From: a virus | Direction: 5' to 3' (one strand) | Length of the DNA stretch: 51,285 nucleotides | Virus record (IMG/VR): IMGVR_UViG_3300043464_002011 | Location: 1 to 51,285 of that record | In this document: in pieces, positions 48,613-51,285 of the stretch | How the letters are laid out: every line of letters begins with the position of its first letter | Numbering within the stretch: position 1 is the first letter of the stretch | Made by a program: the position numbers and the translations under genes | The notes under the pieces: generated by a model | Database searches by the model: none | What the model saw: the letters and a program-made list of their open reading frames with translations, nothing else | Told to the model about the DNA's origin: nothing

Positions 48613-48707
48613 TCAAATTTTTCCTTAATCCATGCTTGTACGTTGTACAACCAATCAAAAAATGATAGTACTAGGTAAATTGCAAATGAAACAATTTTAT
48701 CTTTCAT
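48609..48707 (-). CDS. Very small protein, 32 aa
   Basis: ATG at 48707 right after the TAA of the previous gene (GAGGACTAAATG), TGA at 48609-48611. MKDKIVSFAIYLVLSFFDWLY.., one hydrophobic helix with a basic end. Supported by the overlap style and ribosome site only. Confidence 0.45.
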   Translation of the reverse strand: MKDKIVSFAIYLVLSFFDWLYNVQAWIKEKFD

Positions 48708-48938
48708 TTAGTCCTCACTAAACTGGCGTTTTATTTTTGTGTGTAAAAGACCAGCTCCTACCAAGTAGAACTGTTCGTTATCACTGAGTTTCATGTAATC
48801 ATCTATGTTATAGCAATGTGATCTGAATACTGCATCAATTTGCATAAGCATTCCTTCAGCAAATTTCTGGATTAGTTCTTCTTCGCTGTTAACATCAGTT
48901 TTCGCGGATTCATAAATGCATTTAATCATTTTATTCAT
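48708..48938 (-). CDS. Hypothetical protein, 76 aa
   Basis: MNKMIKCIYESAKTDVNSEEELIQKFAEGMLMQIDAVFRSHCYNIDDYMKL..: helical and acidic, with 'DNEQFYLVGAGLLHTKIKRQFSED' at the end. ATGA overlap with the gene upstream. No match recognised. Confidence 0.6.
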   Translation of the reverse strand: MNKMIKCIYESAKTDVNSEEELIQKFAEGMLMQIDAVFRSHCYNIDDYMKLSDNEQFYLVGAGLLHTKIKRQFSED

Positions 48939-49183
48939 ATCACACCTGTTAACTTAAAATGTTGAACAAAGTTATTGTAGTCTTGTTCATCTCTAAAATG
49001 AAATTTATACACACCAGTTCTACCACGAAATGCTCTAGGGAACCAGTAGTGTGGTGATTCTGGTTGATGTCTTGGTTCTATATTTTCCTTGCACCATTCA
49101 ATCATACTTACGTAAACGATTGGGCGTTGCATAGGATCAGTTATCCATTCTTTAAATGGTATGGTTGCTATGTAAAAACTCAT
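48935..49183 (-). CDS. WF-L[RK]W family relative, minus cluster
   Basis: 82 residues. Helix 'YVSMIEWCKENIEPRHQPESPHYWFPR' has the family WC helix and following aromatic strand. End 'VYKFHFRDEQDYNNFVQHFKLTGVI' keeps the position of the motif but with NF and HF. Last gene of the minus cluster and the most diverged at its end. Confidence 0.63.
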   Translation of the reverse strand: MSFYIATIPFKEWITDPMQRPIVYVSMIEWCKENIEPRHQPESPHYWFPRAFRGRTGVYKFHFRDEQDYNNFVQHFKLTGVI

Positions 49184-49380
49184 TCCAAGTACTCCGAAAA
49201 ATTAAGTATAAACCAGTTCATATGTTCTTCGTATGCAAACATAAACGTATACTCTACACTTCCCCAATGATCTGTCATTTTATTACAAAAATCTGCCATT
49301 TCATTATAATATTTTGGAAAATATCGGCTTGGCTTAAACTGTACTTTCCATGGGAATGGATCGTTATAACCATCGCTCAT
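49180..49380 (-). CDS. WF-L[RK]W family protein, FSEYL type
   Basis: 66 residues. 'YYNEMADFCNKMTDHWGSVEYTF' and end 'AYEEHMNWFILNFSEYLE'. The codons TCG GAG TAC for SEY give CGGAG, a Shine-Dalgarno for the next gene, which starts within its stop. Confidence 0.7.
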   Translation of the reverse strand: MSDGYNDPFPWKVQFKPSRYFPKYYNEMADFCNKMTDHWGSVEYTFMFAYEEHMNWFILNFSEYLE

Positions 49381-49616
49381 AAGTACTCCGAAAATCTAAT
49401 GATAAACCAGGTTCGGTGATGTTCTTTTTCAAAATAAAACATTTTTACACCACGATATACTACCCAATCCCACGTAAAGTAATATGTACCAATATGGTCT
49501 CTGCACCATTGGGTCATTTCTGAAATTATTTCTGAAAATATACCGTAATCGTCTTTTATTTTTACAGGGAATTTACAATGTGCATGATCCAATATATTAT
49601 CAATAACCGCATTCAT
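49377..49616 (-). CDS. WF-L[RK]W family protein, FSEYL type
   Basis: 79 residues. 'IISEMTQWCRDHIGTYYFTWDWVVYRG' and end 'YFEKEHHRTWFIIRFSEYL'. ATGA overlaps on both sides. Paralogous to 49613-49852 along its whole length ('VWCK', 'YYWEW'). Confidence 0.72.
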   Translation of the reverse strand: MNAVIDNILDHAHCKFPVKIKDDYGIFSEIISEMTQWCRDHIGTYYFTWDWVVYRGVKMFYFEKEHHRTWFIIRFSEYL

Positions 49617-49852
49617 AGGTACTCCGAAAATTTAAGTATAAACCAGGATCGGTTTTCTTCTGAACTAAAGCAAAACGTTCTCACAGTTCCAGCAGGGGAC
49701 CATTCCCAATAATAATTATAGGTACGGAAATTTTTCTTACACCAGACCCGCATTACTGATATTGTCATAATGTCAGCTAAAATAAATTCCAAGCCATATG
49801 GACAATCATGAACAAAATCGAAATCACTGGTATTGATAGTTGTTAATTTCAT
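49613..49852 (-). CDS. WF-L[RK]W family protein, FSEYL type
   Basis: 79 residues. 'TISVMRVWCKKNFRTYNYYWEWSPAGTVRTF' and end 'FSSEENRSWFILKFSEYL'. Same length as its neighbour and a clear tandem relative. Confidence 0.72.
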   Translation of the reverse strand: MKLTTINTSDFDFVHDCPYGLEFILADIMTISVMRVWCKKNFRTYNYYWEWSPAGTVRTFCFSSEENRSWFILKFSEYL

Positions 49853-50097
49853 GAGTATTTCAACATAAACCAGGTTGCTTTTGAATCATCAAAAAATTCT
49901 AAATATGATTCTTCGCATTCTTTATCATCCACCTTAACAGCACCTGCTAATTTTAGTTCTTTTTTTATGATGATAGAACGACCTTCTGAAAATTTGCCTG
50001 GTTCTAATTTTAACCGAGTATCAACATCTTTGATGAAATTCTGCCACCAGCTTGGTTGACTTTCTAAAAATTCATCGTATTCTAAATATAATTTCAT
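49849..50097 (-). CDS. WF-L[RK]W family protein
   Basis: 82 residues from the ATG at 50097 (MKLYLEYDEFL). An upstream in-frame ATG falls inside the previous gene's end motif. 'PSWWQNFIKDVDTRLKL' and end 'YLEFFDDSKATWFMLKYS'. Confidence 0.68.
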   Translation of the reverse strand: MKLYLEYDEFLESQPSWWQNFIKDVDTRLKLEPGKFSEGRSIIIKKELKLAGAVKVDDKECEESYLEFFDDSKATWFMLKYS

Positions 50098-50300
50098 GAC
50101 CACCTCAAAATAAACCAAGTCTTATGTTCATCACTCTTGAAGGTAATCCGAGTAATGCCATCCACACCCTCAACTTTAATGATATTTGGATCTAAACTTT
50201 TAACAAAATTAAGCCATCGTTGGTGAGTCTCGGTTTTCAAATACAGTAGTGTAATGTTATGACCTACTGTACTGCCCTCTTTTAAATCTAGATCACTCAT
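50094..50300 (-). CDS. WF-L[RK]W family protein, tandem duplicate A
   Basis: 68 residues from the ATG at 50300 (MSDLDLKEG). Shares 'FVKSLDPNIIKVE' and the last 19 residues (TRITFKSDEH..) with the next gene. GAGGTGG, from the codons of the upstream gene's LRW, precedes its ATG. Confidence 0.73.
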   Translation of the reverse strand: MSDLDLKEGSTVGHNITLLYLKTETHQRWLNFVKSLDPNIIKVEGVDGITRITFKSDEHKTWFILRWS

Positions 50301-50500
50301 GACCACCTCAAAATAAACCAAGTCTTATGTTCATCACTCTTAAAGGTAATCCGAGTGAATCCTTTCACGCACTCAACTTTAATGATATTTGGATCTAAAC
50401 TTTTAACAAAATCATACCATAGGTGTTGAGGACCGGCTTTACAAAACAGTTGTGTAATGTTTTTGTTTACTGTATCTCCTTTTAAATATAGAACACTCAT
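50297..50500 (-). CDS. WF-L[RK]W family protein, tandem duplicate B
   Basis: 67 residues from the ATG at 50500 (MSVLYLKGD). The end of about 50 bases, including 'WFILRWS', is nearly the same as in duplicate A, while the N-terminal half has changed. The newest visible duplication in the cluster. Confidence 0.73.
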   Translation of the reverse strand: MSVLYLKGDTVNKNITQLFCKAGPQHLWYDFVKSLDPNIIKVECVKGFTRITFKSDEHKTWFILRWS

Positions 50501-50709
50501 GACCACCTCAAAATAAACCAATTACGTTGTTCTTCGTTGGCAAAGTAAAAATGATTATACCGTGATGTAAATTGGCTACCAAATTGGTCTTTACACCATA
50601 GCTCCATTTCTTGTTGATTTGTGTTTCGTATTTCATCATGAGTACGAAGAACGTCAGCACCGAATTTAAATTTAAACGCAATCCCTGCATCGAAAATTTC
50701 TATGATCAT
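50497..50709 (-). CDS. WF-L[RK]W family protein
   Basis: 70 residues, MIIEIFDAGIAFKFKFGADVLRTHDEIR.. Helix 'QQEMELWCKDQFGSQF', strand 'RYNHFYF' and end 'ANEEQRNWFILRWS', the best match to the family consensus. Its ATGA start overlaps the stop of the previous gene. First family member of the minus cluster. Confidence 0.75.
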   Translation of the reverse strand: MIIEIFDAGIAFKFKFGADVLRTHDEIRNTNQQEMELWCKDQFGSQFTSRYNHFYFANEEQRNWFILRWS

Positions 50710-51023
50710 ATCAAAGTAGATCTAATATAAGCCAATGTTGATTTTACATCAATCAGTTGCAAGATATCATCGTCACTCATATCACAAATATCGGTAATAG
50801 TGATATCCAATTCCTTGGTAATTCTATAAGTTGTACCACCAAACGTTTCATGATCAACTACTTGATGTCTGGTATGAACCGATGGTGGTTTTCTTGCATT
50901 AAGTGTAATTTTACGACATTCATGGTATTTGACCAATTCTTCTTTTGATAAAGAATTGGTTCCTCTTTTAGTGACTTCTTTTAAAAAAGCCCATGCTTCA
51001 TTTACTGATAGTTGTTCACTCAT
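50706..51023 (-). CDS. Hypothetical protein, 105 aa
   Basis: MSEQLSVNEAWAFLKEVTKRGTNSLSKEELVKYHECRK.. A helical N-terminus and a beta part ('GTTYRITKELDITITDICDMSDDDILQLIDV'). 'DICDMSDDDILQLI' resembles 'DVYNLSDEELFNLY' of the 48-residue protein at 35038. No recognised domain. Confidence 0.6.
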   Translation of the reverse strand: MSEQLSVNEAWAFLKEVTKRGTNSLSKEELVKYHECRKITLNARKPPSVHTRHQVVDHETFGGTTYRITKELDITITDICDMSDDDILQLIDVKSTLAYIRSTLI

Positions 51024-51027
51024 GTTA

Positions 51028-51216
51028 TTACCAATGGTGTATGTTAGATGCTATTACAAATAGACAAGTTATAACGTGAAGCATAACCCAGCAAGTTCGT
51101 ATTACTAGACTAACAGTAGCTTCACGTTGTGATAAGATTGGAACCGTTGGTTCATCGTGATCGGTCTCACCCATTAAATGGTCAAATGCTCTAGCAAAGA
51201 TTCTAGTCCAATTCAT
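51028..51216 (-). CDS. Small membrane protein, 62 aa
   Basis: 62 residues from the ATG at 51216. A longer frame to 51282 overlaps the preceding gene and is rejected. MNWTRIFARAFDHLMGE.., then 'SLVIRTCWVMLHVITCLFVIASNIHHW', one C-terminal transmembrane helix. Confidence 0.58.
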   Translation of the reverse strand: MNWTRIFARAFDHLMGETDHDEPTVPILSQREATVSLVIRTCWVMLHVITCLFVIASNIHHW

Positions 51217-51217
51217 T

Positions 51218-51285
51218 TCACTTAACTGTAATTTTATGTCCACAAGGAGGACACACAATAAAATGTATAGTATCTGTTCCACCAG
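51218..51285 (-). CDS. 3' end of an upstream gene (zinc-ribbon-like tail)
   Basis: Only the end is in the window: '..GTDTIHFIVCPPCGHKITVK' then TGA at 51218-51220. C-x2-C with His suggests a zinc-binding end. It overlaps no other gene and leaves one base before the next ATG. Confidence 0.5.
   Translation of the reverse strand, partial: GGTDTIHFIVCPPCGHKITVK

Larger units (their letters stand above)
50094..50500 (-). repeat. Tandem duplication of a ~200-bp gene unit
   Basis: Two units, 50094-50300 and 50297-50500. The first 60 bases on the plus strand (the 3' gene ends) are nearly identical, differing at few positions, and the remainder is partly alike. Confidence 0.8.

Noticed and set aside
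1-51285. tRNA genes
   Set aside because: No cloverleaf with a convincing T-arm and acceptor was noticed by eye. A covariance search would be decisive.

Overview
The window looks like part of the genome of a large, AT-rich, T4-type contractile-tailed phage from an aquatic environment, probably with a Gram-negative host. Four things support this. There is a long block of tail-fibre and virion genes in the style of marine and freshwater T4-like phages. Copies of the T4-type late-promoter word (T)ATAAATA lie in front of structural genes. Consensus sigma-70 promoters (TTGACA-N17-TATAAT) lie in front of small early-type genes. The host-derived metabolic genes include a heptose-epimerase-like gene, nicotinamide phosphoribosyltransferase, 5-aminolevulinate synthase, YqgE and DUF454. 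No capsid, terminase or replication gene is in view, so this is only a section of a larger genome.

Layout. (1) 1-23722, minus strand: virion and adhesion genes. They comprise a truncated fibre, three tandem LamG-like proteins, a 2695-residue collagen-like fibre with four copies of an internal domain, two glycine-rich adhesin-like proteins, a repeat (propeller-like) protein and several small structural proteins. (2) 23760-24947, plus strand: 5-aminolevulinate synthase (ALAS), with late-type sequence ending five bases before its ATG. (3) 25050-31074, mostly minus strand: small virion genes, a secreted DNA/RNA endonuclease, a frameshifted small gene, DUF454, YqgE/AlgH, an SLT transglycosylase and an HldD-like epimerase, plus a plus-strand GIY-YIG homing endonuclease with its own early and late promoters. 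(4) 31133-41281, plus strand: a dense run of more than 30 very small genes that overlap by 1-30 bases, starting at a perfect sigma-70 promoter. About 24 of them belong to one divergent paralogous family ending in a WF-x-L-[RK]-W-[GS] motif. The run also holds a hotdog thioesterase, a DUF3307-like membrane protein and a TnpB-only IS element that interrupts a small gene. (5) 41344-48938: a SLOG-fold protein, small conserved phage genes, an SPFH lipoprotein, nadV, MazG-like and membrane miniproteins. (6) 48935-50709, minus strand: eight more members of the WF-L[RK]W family, including a recent tandem duplicate.

The most interesting system is the WF-L[RK]W family: about 32 small paralogues in two clusters. 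The 3' codons for the C-terminal motif often also provide the Shine-Dalgarno sequence for the next gene, and stop and start codons overlap, so each gene looks like a self-contained, duplicable cassette. A second striking element is at 37952-37985: a perfect 10-bp inverted repeat buries the Shine-Dalgarno of a small gene and carries a late-promoter word in its loop, as expected of an early-off/late-on translational switch. That same gene is split by the TnpB element, and removing the element restores one reading frame.

Everything here is read from sequence by eye. Family names rest on recognised motifs, not on database searches.
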